From: Falciphora oryzae
Lineage: Eukaryota > Ascomycota > Sordariomycetes > Magnaporthales > Magnaporthaceae
Direction of reading: 5' to 3'
DNA length: 42,130 nt
NCBI GenBank assembly: GCA_000733355.1
Contig: JNVV01000010.1
Location: forward strand, 989,144 to 1,031,273
The position numbers were made by a program, and so were the translations under genes. Each line of letters starts with the position of its first letter. Position 1 is the first letter of the stretch. Below the pieces are notes generated by a model. It ran no database searches and was not told where the DNA came from. It saw only the letters and a program-made list of their open reading frames with translations. This document shows, one piece after another, positions 1 through 11,800 of the stretch.

Positions 1-1067
1 CTAGAAGATGCAAACAAAATCCACCCCGCAAAGCGCCCAAGCATGAATGACAAGGACAGACACGAAAAAAAAAAAAAAAAAAAGTTGGCGGCGATGGTTT
101 CTGTGGACGGGCTAGAGAGGTGGTCTAAATGACGAGGACGCCCCAGTAAAACACGAAAATTGGAGTCGCCGTTTTTTCCCTCAATCCTCTTTGCGCCGTC
201 AGCAAATGACACGACGGCATCCAATCATGCATTCATCGGTTTAAAAAACCATACCAGATAATTTCTAGAACAGCCTAGCCGAATTAACCCTGCTATCCAT
301 CAGCGACCCTTCAATGGAAATTTGGCTGCCGCCAACGGCTTTTTGGGTCTTTTGTTTTTCACTGCCAGTGGCCGAGGCTTGGCGAGGCTTGGCGATCATA
401 TTATATTGTTGGGGTAGCTCCAGCTCCAGTTATTACACTGTCCTCAGACTAGGCACACCTAGGAAGTCACCAAATATGTCAACGTGCACTCGAAGCAGAA
501 GAGGCAAATCTGAACATGTATTGAACAGTTCCATCTGCAGAGTTATTTTAGTTATACAGCATTAGAAGTTACAAAGCTATGCCACAAGCCTCCAACTCCG
601 CGATGGGGCAAGGTCGAGCCCCCGTTCGCGTCCCCTTCACCTTCTCCCACGCGAGACTCCCCTCTCCCTTCCCCGGTGCTTCGTATGTGTGTTTGTGTCA
701 TAAGGTATGTTGGACAGTAGTATATCCAGGTGCCCCAGTATGCATATAAGCCAACCAAAGAAGGGGAATACACGGGAGAAGGATTACTTCCCCCGAGCTT
801 CGGTGGCCAAGTGTTGGTAGTAATAGAAAGATTAGGTTGTAGTTGGATCGGATAGAGCAAAGTCGCTGATGTGGTATAGGCTTCGTCATCTTCCGGTGAT
901 CGTCAAGGGAAGCGAGGTGACGCCGGAAGACGGCGGCCCGCTGGTGCATCATGTTTTGCAGAACAGGCAAGGCCGACGCTGTGTTGGGTTGTTTTGGGTA
1001 TAATTTGGCTCTGGGTGGAAGAAAGAAGCAAAATAATTGTTATCAAAAAGGGTTTCGGCCCTCAAGG
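1..1067. other. Gene-free left edge, 3' flank of the first gene
   Basis: No reading frame here shows family resemblance or convincing codon use. The stretch holds a run of 19 A at 65-83 and a twice-repeated 10-mer (gaggcttggc) at 374-393. The right end is presumably the 3' untranslated region of the minus-strand gene that stops at 1068. The short open frames on both strands are low-complexity translations and I do not support them. Confidence 0.5.
65..83. repeat. Poly(A) run, 19 A
   Basis: Uninterrupted homopolymer of 19 A on the plus strand. It is one of eight long A/T runs in the non-coding parts of this window. Confidence 0.9.
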
Positions 1068-1661
1068 TTAACGGAAATCTTGACGCTCCTTCTCCTTCAG
1101 GCCGCCAATCTTCTCAATATCAATCGAGTAGAATTGCGTAGAGCTCTCCTTCTCGTAGGCGGGCAGCTGCTCCTCCCGCAGGGGCTCCATGCCGATTCCG
1201 GTCTCGCCAACGCGCACGACGACAACACGGCCGCTCTTCCGGTGGCCCTGGTCGTCCTGCTCGTCGGGGAAGGTGATATGAATCTCAGGGACGTTGTCCG
1301 GGGAGTGCGGGGGAGACTGGGGGTTCGCAAGCATGGGCTGGCCGTCGCGGAAAACGAGGACGCTGTGGCGGCCGTCGCCCATGGACTTGGTCTGGATTGT
1401 CAGGCCGCGCGGGTTGGAGCCGTTGGGCCCGCGCTTGCCAGCCACGTCGTTGTACTGGGGCAGCATCTCGGCGCGCATCTGCTGTTGGCGCTTCATGCGG
1501 CGGAGGAGAAAAAGGACCGCGACCATCAGCGCGGCAATGAAACTGAGGCCGAAGAGGGCGATGAGCAGGTTGACGACGGTCTCCTTAGGCTGGCCGTCGA
1601 GCTCGCTGCGGCCAACGAGGTGGCTCTGCGCGGTGAAGATGTTGTCCATGGAATGCATCAT
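1068..1661 (-). CDS. Small single-pass membrane protein, fungal hypothetical
   Basis: Intronless frame of 197 residues with an ATG at 1661. A second ATG follows at once, and a third at residue 5 could also serve. Residues 29-53 form one strongly hydrophobic segment (LLIALFGLSFIAALMVAVLF) followed directly by RRMKRQQQ. By the positive-inside rule this predicts a short N-terminus outside and a cytosolic tail of about 140 residues. There is no signal peptide before the segment. The tail is polar and proline-rich, with a central patch (VPEIHITFPDEQ) and a conserved-looking end (FYSIDIEKIGGLKEKE). I do not recognise a named family. Composition and the well-behaved frame argue that it is real, and the overlapping plus-strand frame at 951-1712 is its antisense shadow. 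Its function and membrane are unknown. Confidence 0.75.
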   Translation of the reverse strand: MMHSMDNIFTAQSHLVGRSELDGQPKETVVNLLIALFGLSFIAALMVAVLFLLRRMKRQQQMRAEMLPQYNDVAGKRGPNGSNPRGLTIQTKSMGDGRHSVLVFRDGQPMLANPQSPPHSPDNVPEIHITFPDEQDDQGHRKSGRVVVVRVGETGIGMEPLREEQLPAYEKESSTQFYSIDIEKIGGLKEKERQDFR

Positions 1662-2400
1662 GTCGTATCGTCTGGGGTGTCGTCTTTGTTCAACAAGAAA
1701 GCGAGTGTGTAACAGCTAACAAGCTGGTCCGTATCTTCGTATTGCTATTCGGGGTGGTAATAGGATCCGCGATGCCAGGGAGGCCGAGGAGACGGATACT
1801 GCGTTCGTGTCAGCGTTCTCTTCATTGCAAGATATAAAGTGTGACCAGTTGCCGAGAGGCAAGCTAAGGAGCGAGCAGGCGCATGATGGCAGGCCATGTG
1901 TACAAGGCATCCCAGGCTGCACCGTGAACTGATGGCATCTAGATCCTCGAAGGCTAGAGAGTCGACATACCGGTGCAAAAGGGAGAAATACTCCAGGTTG
2001 AAAAAGCTTGACCGTGTCAGGAAGCTTTGGCACCTTCTAGGGCAGGAATTAGACGGTTGCGGATCTGCGAACCGAGAAAGTAACCTTGATAACAATAAAA
2101 CGAAAGAAACGGAAAAGATTGGACGGGAACAACCAAAAGAGTGAAGTTGGACCCAAGGGTGGTACTTGTTGTGAGAAAGAGCGTACGGAGGCCCGTTGAA
2201 GAAGCAGAGGCGACGGCGACGGCGGCGACGACGACAAAGGAGGAGGAAAGGGAGCGAAGAAGGGGAGGAGCGAAGGCGCGGGCAGATGTAGCACCCCAGG
2301 GGCGCCGAGCAGGATGCTGAAGAAATTACACCCGCTCCATGATTGGCTGTGGCGTACCTCGCCATCCATCCGTGGGTAAGCTGCGCCAGGGGCAGCCCTG
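1662..2400 (-). promoter_or_regulatory. Probable leader and promoter of the membrane-protein gene
   Basis: Sequence immediately upstream of the minus-strand gene at 1068-1661. It contains a plus-strand purine-rich tract around 2190-2280 (repeats of ggcgac, then aaggaggaggaaaggg). On the coding strand this reads as the pyrimidine-rich tract often seen before start sites of fungal genes. The open frames here translate to Arg/Ser/Pro-rich low-complexity sequence and are not credible genes. I see no clear TATA box. Confidence 0.35.
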
Positions 2401-4095
2401 GGCTGGTCGCTGGTGATTCGTCCGTCCAGATCGAAATATGGGGCGACAGGCGCCAATCTCACGGCTGGCCAATAAACACCCCGTGGTACCTGGCCACAAT
2501 GTGGGGATATATTTGGCACCCCCTCAGTGATGGTGGGGGAATGGACGGGTTCCCGAGCTCATCTGGTCCAGAGCCGCCGAGGCCGTTCGCTTCGAACGAC
2601 CGGGCACTACTGACTGCCCCGGTCAGTGCCTCCTCCATCACTTTGATGCTGCCCGTTTTCTGTCAGCAACCGGGCGGCAGTCCCGTGCGGGATTGGGTGA
2701 CTGGGAACCACAAGCCGCCCACCCGCCAGCCACCCCTCGTCACACTCGGACCGTTTCTTTCTCTGTTTTCCTCTCTTCCGTCCCTGGTCTGCCTTTCGAT
2801 CTGCATTGAGTCGCTTCTTTCCCCTGATTCCGACGACTCCAACCCCCAGTGTCAATAATTGATAGACTGAGAGGGTGGCTAGTTGCCCTTGTCATTGCGG
2901 ACTCCATCAAGCAATACCTCGCAGCCCTCGTGCCATCTTGACTCGGCAGGTCACTTTTACCGAGCAGGAAGCACGTGTTTGTCGATCCGCTAGGGCTCAA
3001 ACATATCTAGGGCGGCTCGCTACCAACACCAACACACCTATCAGGTTATGTGCCAGCTATGTGAGCCGCCGCCTTCAGCCCATTCCTCCACAGCTCGCTG
3101 GTGATATCGTAGACATGTATGATTGAAACAGATCTCCCGGAGACAATCTGGAGAGGCGCGGTTGCAGACGGGCGCGGACAGTTCGTTTCAGTCTGACTCG
3201 ATGTCAAATCGCTACGACGTTAGATCATATGACTGGCCTGCCTCTGGGTTACCTGACTGGTGCGTAGTCTTGTGCACAAAAAAGAAAGCCGGGTGCCCGA
3301 ATACTTGCGGCGAGTGTTGTGAATATTCTGCACATATTATGTGCAGCCAACCCTTGACCATTGTAGGGATCACCGTCCGTGGCCACAGCGGCTTGGCTCA
3401 GGGGCTCTGCAAGTCATGTTCCAGCGGAGAGACGCCGGCAGTGTCAAGGGCTCGTTGGAAAGGACAGAAACCATGTGGTTAGCCTTATGTACGTCAGCAA
3501 GGGAACTCATCCAGGGATTGAACGCATGCAAACCCTTCCGCAGCAAAGACGACACATGATAAGTTGTCAGGGGTGCATGTCTGTGGGAGCGCGCCAAGCG
3601 TTTCCCTAGCAAATACATGCAGCAACCGTGGGTAGAGGTGGAGAGACCCTCTCTCCCTGGTGTGAAATGTCCCATGGCTTTACTGACACGGCGCCCTCAG
3701 TGAATTTGCTTCCGTCTCCCTCATCTTGAAACCGACCGCTTCGTTCGGCCGTCTCCCGTCAGAAAGAGAGGGTCTTGACGGGCCGCACCATCTTTACATG
3801 GATGTAAAATTCCTCCCGTCATTGCGAGTCCCAGCCCAGGGATATATCACGGCCTAGGTAGAAAGGCATCCTGCTGCTTCACGCCGCATTGAGGCATGCC
3901 CCACATCTCACGAACCGAGATGGCGGTTGGTCGGGATCGAGGTCTTTCCGACATTAGACGCCCTACTCGTCTCTGCTGGTCTCTATGCTGGTGGATTGAT
4001 AGCTGTGCTTCCCTGTGGGAGCCCCGGACGCCGTGGGTTATGATGGGGCTCTTGGAGGTTATTACGGTATATGCCGTGTGTATGGAGTAATCACG

Positions 4096-4120
4096 AAAAA
4101 AAAAAAAAAAAAAAAAAAAA
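4096..4120. repeat. Poly(A) run, 25 A
   Basis: Uninterrupted homopolymer. It could be a retroposon tail or simple slippage. The flanks show no obvious target-site duplication. Confidence 0.9.
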
Positions 4121-4290
4121 CGAGATACTATGAGCTAGGGATGTTTGATATTCGAGAATGGTGCTGGTAGGTAATGTTGCCGTCGAAACGTGATATGGCT
4201 ACCTCGGTCTAGTCTAGGTAGTAGGTTGCCGGTGCCTCACCACCGATCGATTGATGGAAAGCTGTCGACATTGATGATCTGCAGACGAGG

Positions 4291-4330
4291 TTTTTTTTCT
4301 TTTTTTTCTTTTTTTTTTTTTTTTTCTTTC
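4291..4330. repeat. T-rich run with interspersed C
   Basis: About 40 nt of T interrupted by single C residues, in gene-free sequence. Confidence 0.85.
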
Positions 4331-4676
4331 CGCCTCCAGCCAATAACATCGCGCCCGATCCTTGCATCCCAGTAATCTCAGTATTTCGGTGTTTCCCTTC
4401 TCAGACTGTTCTTATTCATCTTGTCTCTTTTATTCCCTGGTCTTTGAATTGATCCCCAGGGCGGGCAATTATCCCCGGCTGAGACATCGCCGCTCCCTCT
4501 TGTCTGCCTTTCCCAAACTAGGTCGATGGTGCTAGACATTGATCATAGTGCTGTCTTAGTTTCCCTCAGCTGCTGGAATGGGAGAACACCCGCGGCCAGG
4601 GTCGAAGGGAACATCACCGTAGGAGAAAAAGAAAAAAAAAATAACAACAATACGCTGACATGGTACGTCTGTTCGA

Positions 4677-4697
4677 TTTTTTTTTTTTTTTTTTTTT
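4677..4697. repeat. Poly(T) run, 21 T
   Basis: Uninterrupted homopolymer. An A-rich stretch (4626-4650) lies about 30 nt upstream, so the two could pair. Confidence 0.9.
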
Positions 4698-4867
4698 CAA
4701 AGCCTAATCCTAACCTATTTGTTGCCCTTAGTGGCGGGTGTTTTGTGCCCCGCGCGCCCTATGCACTCAAGGGCGACCAACATCAAGGCTAAAGGCTTGA
4801 TACCGACCTAGCGAAGAGATGAAGCATCATCCCTTGGGCGAGATCTAGGTGGCGCTTGGTGCGTATG

Positions 4868-4890
4868 CCCCTGTCTACCCCTGTCTACCC
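4868..4890. repeat. Short tandem repeat (ccctgtcta x2)
   Basis: Two adjacent copies of the 10-mer ccctgtctac in gene-free sequence. No function is apparent. Confidence 0.7.
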
Positions 4891-5521
4891 AAGGTACTTA
4901 CGGCACACAGAGTAGGCAAGGCCGGTCTCCAGACACCGAGTTTTGAGGGTGCGCGTTCGGAAGAAAACGAGTGAGGGGGAGGTGGGCGATCAACGCTTTT
5001 GGGAGGCATTGTGTTACATTCCGAGAGCTAGATACGTTGCCTGGTCAAGCAATCAAGATGTCAAACGAGAGGTAGAAGCCCCTGGGAACCAATCAATCAG
5101 CTACTGCATTCCGGCAGGCCAGGCGGACGCAGGTGCATGCCAGCGACTTTGCTTCTCCGCGCAGATCGCCATATCTGGCGATGAGGCCTAGAACTAGAGC
5201 CCCTACATTTTTGGGTGTGATGAGACCGCGGCACCCCGAGACACGACACCGACGGCGAGGGCCACCACGGGCGAGAAGGCAATCCACGTAAAACCCCGAT
5301 GAGGCAGGCCGGTCAACAGCCGAACAGCGGGCACCGACAGCGATCTCCCTTCCTCGATCTGTTGCGTTATCATAGGGCTCTAGGATGGGGAATACTGTGC
5401 ACGTCCGCCGCAGCCAGAGTGGTCGTTAGCGGGACCGCAGTCAGGCCAAGGCCGGCCAGGGAGCGAGGGAGGGCATCAATGGTGTGAGGCTTTCGGTAAA
5501 TATCACAGCATGATGGGATAT

Positions 5522-5540
5522 CTAGGTACCTAGGTACCTG
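5522..5540. repeat. ctaggtac tandem repeat
   Basis: Overlapping copies of ctaggtac, followed downstream by more ggtac and ctacc words up to about 5562. The unit is nearly palindromic, so the block is also a small inverted repeat. Confidence 0.7.
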
Positions 5541-6625
5541 CCTATCTACCTCCCCAGGTACGTTGGGCCTTCTAGGTGGATAGCGTCGGCCGTCCGGGCG
5601 TCGAGACCACCGCATTTCCACTACATGCCACATCAAACTACAAGTGTACCCTGCCCGCTTGCCTCGATCTTGATAGCCCTCCCTTCCACCTGCGCTACCC
5701 CCTTTGGCCCTCGATTGTCTAATGAGGTAGCTAGGGGGTTTTGTGCAATGTAGCGCACGCAACAGGCGCCTCAAGGCGACTTTACCGACTGCCTGGGCAC
5801 ACCCGTCTTGAGCTTGAGGGCCCGATCCAGTCCACCCTATTTATTGAACCCCGGAGTCCGTCCTTGCTTATATCAACCTCACCACCCATCCATCCGTCTC
5901 GTCCTTGTTGCTCCAGCTGCAAAGAGAGCGGCCCAGCTAGCTTCAGTCCGTCTATCGCCTCTAGCCACGGAGACCCCAACCAAGGAAGGAGAAAAAGAAA
6001 AGAAAAGCAAAGAGCCCAAGTTCCTTCGAGGTATGTCTAGAGATCAACCTTGCCCGACACGCCACCGATACGCCACCTGTTTATGTTCCTCTGTAGCCTT
6101 TGATGTGAACCTTTCCCTCTTCTCTTCTCGGGGCATCCTAGCAGCAAGGGCGCGGAAAGCCGACTAATGTGTGGTGGCACAGCCGAGAACCGTCACCGGG
6201 GCGCGTCGCCTATCGGATCCAGGAGGCAGGGAGAGCGGCTGCAAATCCCAGCCAGCACCCGCCCAAAGCAAACATTTGATATTAAAAGCAAACCTCGATC
6301 GCTCGCCTCCAGCAGAGGGGACACCCGCCTCCCGACGATTCAAAACGGCGGCCCCTCCTGGGACTTCTCTGCCTGTCGACGCTGAATCCTCTGTTGCCTT
6401 CTCCTCCTCGTGTCACTCAACGGGCCCGGCTGCCTGCTCACTCACGCAGCAATCTTGCCCCTCCACGGCCTCTGGTTGGACCGCGCATTTTCGCCCGGCC
6501 CCAGCCCGTCTTGCCGGCCTTACTCGGGTTTTCACTGCAACCCCTCTAAGCCGCGCCCACCGGGTGCGCGCGAGCTAGCGAGCAGCTAAGGAGAATTTTC
6601 TTTTTGCTCGGACTTTTGCTTTTGC

Positions 6626-6651
6626 TTTTTTTTTTTTTTTTTTTTTTTTTT
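6626..6651. repeat. Poly(T) run, 26 T
   Basis: Uninterrupted homopolymer inside the C/T-rich region upstream of the PUF gene. Confidence 0.9.
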
Positions 6652-8016
6652 GCGTTTGCTATTTTCGGGTTGGTTGCTTTTTGTTGCCTGTGAGTTGGCC
6701 TTTATTACCTTTCTTTTTTTCCCCATGTATTTTTCTCGCGCTCTGCGCCCGCTTGCATGCAGCCAAGACAAAGGCGACCAACCAACTGACGGCATGTCGT
6801 GTGCGCTCTCGGCCAGGAGTGGCCTGCGGCTGGCACATAGAGATCGAGGACTCCTCCTTGGGGCACCTCAGGTACCCACATACCCGTCTGCCTAACGCAG
6901 GCTTGCGAGAGAAGGGCAACGCACGCTACCTCGAGGTGGTACCCGACCAGTCGATATTCGGATCTTGGTGCCCCTCCCCAGCCAACGCCAGGGTGCGGGA
7001 GCGAGAAGGCCCAGCCAGCCCGGCCATCCAGCGAGACGAGCCCATCCACCCATCGGCAGCGTTCCCGTTCCACTGGCGCAACACGAAAGCAGCATCGTCC
7101 TCATATCTTGCATCCTTTGGTGCACGTATCAGCAGCTTTTAAAGGTACAACCCCCCCTCCATCAGCAGCTCTGGCCCAGGCCGGCCCCCCCATGACATAT
7201 CCCGGACCCTGGTGCTTTCCACCCCTGCTCCCCATCCGGCCCCAAAATTGGAATCTGCTTTTCGCTCTTCTCGTTTTCCCAAGACTCCATTTTATCTCAC
7301 ATCCAGAAATCTTAAACACCGGGGTTGGGCGGGGCCGGCTGCCAACACGCTGTCAGTTGACGCCAACATTGAATTCCTTTGTTGCTGAACCTTGATGTTT
7401 TCGCGCGTCGTCTAGAACCCCCTGAACCCGCGCGACTACGGCCGTGCCAGCTGTAAGCGCCGTCCTGATCCTCGGCAGTAGCCTGCTTGTCCAGGTTAGG
7501 CACGCTTTCGACATTTTTCTCTTCTCTCCAAGTTATCGCGCCGCTGGGTCGCTCGCCTACGCCCTGTGGTCTTTTGCCACACGAGGCCAGCAGCCACCTG
7601 CCCACTGTCGGTAGCACGACTGTCGGCAGTGGATCTTTCCAGCACCCACACGCTCGCTCGCACACACACCCCAAGCCAGCCCAACAAAGCTTCTCCACTG
7701 GTGCATCCCCCAAACCTCCATACTCTAGCAGTCTTGGTGCCGCCATCACCACGACTTCGTCCTGCCTCACGGCCATTTTTATCGGTGCATCTATCTACAC
7801 TCTCGAGCTGACACGGCGCGAATCCGAGAACCAGGCCGACGTCAATGCTTGGTCGTGCCGTGCTTGGCGTTCACTGACAGGACCCCCTCGAAAGCGCGAT
7901 TCTATGGGAAGGCGTGTGCGCTAGATAGAAACTTGCCTCCACCCAGGCCGTGTTATACACAGCACAGCCTGGAGTTCTGTTTCCGCATCGGTACCTCAGC
8001 GCCGGCATCATAGGAC

Positions 8017-8599
8017 GTAAGTGCCATCCCCTTCCTCCAAATCGACTTTTCCCGGGCGCGGGCTCTCTGGCCGCCTCTCGTTATGTCCCGCGCATTGTTC
8101 AAAACCTTGCATTTCGTATTTTCTGGCACAATTTTACTGGCATGAATGGTCGAGTTCTCTCCTCCCTATCAGGGGTGACTGCGGCGCGGGCCCCGCGCCT
8201 GGATGCTTGCCCGTCAGCCTTACCAAATACAGCTGAACCTCTTCTCCCTTGCCGGACAGTTCTGGCTTGCACACGACCCACGGCCAGCCAGCCAGCCAGC
8301 TCAGCCCAGCCCACCCACCCCCATCCCCATACAGACCTCCGCACCCACGCTCGCTGCCAGTGCCACACAGCAACCCCGATGCACCGCTGCGACGTGCGAC
8401 TCCCTCGCATCCTTGAATGAATGCGTGCGCCGAAAGCATCAGATCACCTAGTTTTTTTTTTCTTTTTTTTCCTCTTCTGCCTGCCCTTCCCTTCCACTTC
8501 CAGTTTTGGGCCGAACCGGCCTGCTGCAAGACCAAAATAACCTTGCTGACGGTCGCTATTCCTATTTTTCTTCTTCTTTGCACATTCTTTTTCGCGCAG
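8017..8599 (+). other. Candidate intron in the PUF 5' leader
   Basis: A consensus donor (GTAAGT at 8017) pairs with an acceptor after a strong pyrimidine tract (cattctttttcgcgcag, ending 8599). A CTGAC branch-like motif sits at 8546-8550. No coding frame spans it, so it would be a 583-nt intron in the untranslated leader. This is an inference from splice signals only. Confidence 0.35.
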
Positions 8600-8811
8600 C
8601 GCTTCAACTTTCGGTGCATTTATTCTACAGCTGTCCGTTCGCTGTTTGACATTCCGCCGACCAGGCAAAATCCGACTCCGCATGCGCCTACTTCTCTTCG
8701 GCCAGATCTAATCGCATCCATTTTGTTTGCATGCAACCGCACACAACCACCCACCTCCTTCGAAGCCGAGCGCGAACCTGTCGACGCACACCAACAGCCG
8801 CTACCCCGTGC

Positions 8812-8853
8812 ATGACAACGACGGCGCCCTTCTCGTCCCGACTTTCCGCCTGA
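8812..8853 (+). promoter_or_regulatory. Upstream ORF of 13 codons before the PUF start
   Basis: An ATG at 8812 opens a frame of 13 codons ending in TGA at 8851-8853, only 15 nt before the predicted PUF ATG at 8869. If the leader is transcribed as expected, scanning ribosomes meet this ATG first. Its A at position -3 relative to the main start was not compared. It could damp translation of the main frame. Confidence 0.35.
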
Positions 8854-8868
8854 GCCTTCGATTCCTCG

Positions 8869-11800
8869 ATGACCTCGGGCGCCTCCCACAACCCATCTAC
8901 CGCAATGGCGACCGCCGTGAGTATACTCTCTCCTGTCCGCAGGCCAGCTGGCGGGACACTTCGCGATTCTCTGTACCTGTCGCTGTGCGTCATGCGCAGC
9001 GCTCGTCGGAGACGGCGGATCAGGACCGCTTCGGCTGGCTGGCGTAAGCCAAGTGGATTTGCGACGAGAGACATCTGGCAAACAATCTGGAGGCAGCAGA
9101 ACGCCCCTCTCGCCTATCTCGAAGCTGTATGCTGACCCTCCCCTCCCTGCTTCTTTTCTCAGAGCCGGCCAAGCCGATTTACCTCCTTCACCATGCCGAA
9201 CGGCACCGACAAACCCTCACAGCCCATCGGCACCTCGTACCAAAACCCAGCATGGAAGCAGGGCATCATGGGAGCAGAGAGCATATGGGGCAGCAGCGGT
9301 GTCATAGGGTCATTTGGGAAGCGTGACACTGCGGGTTCGAGAGGTTTGTGCCGCCCCGTGGAGAGCTAGCTGAAGGCTGACATCTGGTCGCTAACGATAT
9401 CGTGACTTGAAGCACCCGACGAAAACGCCCCTACTGGTTCCAGCGCGCTCGCTGCATCGTCGGAAGCGGAGAACACATGGGCCACTCGAACGCCCTGGAG
9501 CACTAATGACAGTACCCAGAACAAGGCCTCGGGCAGCGCATCACCAAGCCGCACACGGGACATGCAAAGCTTCGCTGATCTCTCCATACATCCGAACTTC
9601 ATCTCTTCAAGACCCGCCGTGGGCCCGGGCGCCAGCTTCCCCGCGAACCGGACCAAGCCCGGGGCGAACCTCGACGCGTCGACCAGCTCTTTCAAGTATG
9701 GCGCTCCGGCTGGGGATATGGTGTCCGACAAGGAGAACGGTGGACCTTATGCCGCTCTGGGCAGGTATGAGGAGATCGAGGCATCGCTGCGAAACATTCG
9801 GCGAGACCCGCGGGTCCGACAGGACCTGGCGCCTTACATGAGCCCGGGCAGCCACTCGAATGGCAGCTTTCCCGTACAATACGAGTTCGACCCCATGCAG
9901 CAGGCCGCGTACGATGAGCCGTACGGGACCAACCAGGCGACCATGATCAGCGCACACCGCCCTCCGGCCCAAGGCCCTGCCGCATTTCCTGCTCAGCCTG
10001 GAAGCATGCGGACAACATACAGCGCGGAGGAGGAGCTGCAGGAAAAGTTGAGGAGAAACTTCAACATCAGTGACGGGACCGACTCTGTCGCATCTCCGTT
10101 CCAACCGCAGGCAAGGCCGTTCCAGTTCAACCCCGGGTCTATGCCCTGGGAAGCGGGTGCTGGGGCGCCCTTCAAAGTCAACGGGCCAAACGTTCCATTC
10201 TTCGCGTCAGAAAACCACGCAGAGACGCTGATGTCTGGCTACGCAAGCGCCAAGCGCGGGAGCATCGCCGACCGCGGCTCGCCTGTCTCCAATCTGAGGT
10301 CCACGCTGACGAGCCCGCGCCATCTGACCGAAACCCCCCCTGTACCCGTGAATGCCTGGAGCAGGCCGGGGTCTAGGGATCCCAGGAACGGCCTGGACGC
10401 AGAGCGCCGGAGCTCAGCCAACGCCTACATGCTTCAGGCGCAACAACTCCACCAACCTGGCCAGCCAGCCTTCTACCCACCTCAGGGATTCTACCAACCC
10501 AGCATCGCCCAATACCAGGGTCCGATGTACGACCCGTACTCCCAGGCGCAATTCCGACCACCACTCCCACAGTTTGCTGGGCACGGGTTGCCTCTGTATT
10601 CTCAACAGTATCTGCCCAACGGAGCTCCTCTGGCTCCCCGGCACCACAAAGACCAGGACGTGACGAACCTGGCACAGAGCCGTTTGCTCAATGAATTCCG
10701 CTCGAGCAACAAGTCCAGCAAGCGATACGAGCTCAAGGTGAGCATGGCGACAAGGCTGAAGCATCACTCGCATCCCGCCTTTGCTAGAGCAATAAACTGA
10801 CCCCAGAAATCTGGTACAGGATATTTACAGCTACGTGGTTGAGTTCAGTGGCGATCAGCAGGGCTCCCGCTTCATCCAGCAGAAGCTCGAGACGGCCAAC
10901 AGCGACGAAAAGGACCAGATCTTCAGGGAGATCGAGCCCAACGCTGTGCAGCTGATGAAGGACGTGTTTGGAAACTACGTCATCCAAAAGTTCTTTGAGC
11001 ACGGCAACCAGGTGCAGAAGAAGGTGCTGGCAGCCCAGATGAAGGGCAAGATGGTTGATCTGTCAACCCAGATGTACGCCTGCAGGGTAGTCCAGAAGGT
11101 ACGTCTGCCTCATGACAGGCCCCGTGGGGACCCTTGTTATCCCCTTTACTCCGTGGCCCCTTGTTGACGCTGACAAATGCCCGATGCAGGCCCTTGAACA
11201 CGTCCTCGTCGAGCAACAGGCAGAGCTGGTTAAGGAGCTCGAGCACGATGCTCTAAACATAATGAAAGACCAGAACGGCAACCACGTGATCCAGAAGATT
11301 GTCGAGTTGCTCCCCCGGAAGTACATCGGCTTCATCATGGAGGCGGTGCGTGGCCACGTCAAAAGTCTGTCAACGCACACGTATGGCTGCCGTGTCATCC
11401 AACGTATGCTGGAGCACGGCACCGAAGAAGACACGGCGGCCACGATGGAGGAGCTACACGCCTCGATGCCGGCGCTGATCACAGACTCGTACGGCAACTA
11501 CGTAGTGCAACACATCATTTCCAGGGGCAGGCCTGAGGACCAAAGGAGGACCATCAACGTGGTCATGGCGCAGGTTGTGACATTTTCCAAGCACAAGTTT
11601 GCGTCAAACATTGTCGAGAAGTGTATTGTTCACGGAACGGCCGAGGACCGCACAAAGATGTGCGAAGTCCTGAACCGGACAGGGCCCGACGGCACCAGCC
11701 CCATTCATCAGCTCATGAAGGATCAGTACGGCAACTACGTCGTCCGTAAGTCTACATCTTTCTCGGGCCTTTCCCATCCTTGCCGAGTTCGTCCGGGACA

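Larger units (their letters stand above)
2401..5980. other. Gene-free intergenic stretch
   Basis: About 3.6 kb with no supportable gene. It contains A/T homopolymers at 4096-4120, 4291-4330 and 4677-4697. There are short tandem repeats at 4868-4890 and 5522-5540, and an 8-bp inverted repeat with a 3-nt loop at 3328-3346 (ctgcacat / atgtgcag). A stem that small is expected by chance in a window of this size. I saw no transposon ORF or long terminal repeat. Confidence 0.5.
5981..8868 (+). promoter_or_regulatory. Long promoter/leader region of the PUF gene
   Basis: Nearly 2.9 kb without a credible protein gene before the PUF start codon. The plus strand is markedly C/T-rich (for example 6385-6520, 7560-7720 and 8280-8340, with ccagccagccagccagc at 8282-8298) and carries a T26 run at 6626-6651. 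At least one good untranslated intron candidate (8017-8599) and one upstream ORF (8812-8853) lie in it. Long pyrimidine-rich leaders are usual for regulatory genes in filamentous fungi. The transcription start cannot be placed from sequence alone. Confidence 0.4.

Noticed and set aside
951..1712. 253-codon plus-strand frame
   Set aside because: Antisense shadow of the membrane-protein gene at 1068-1661. Its Leu/Ala/Val/Gly-rich translation mirrors the GC-rich third positions of the real gene.
1745..2365. 206-codon minus-strand frame upstream of the membrane-protein gene
   Set aside because: It includes long Arg and Ser runs from a repetitive purine tract and lies where a promoter and leader are expected.
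3328..3346. 8-bp inverted repeat with a 3-nt loop
   Set aside because: Arms of this length should appear several times in 42 kb at random, and nothing nearby gives it context.
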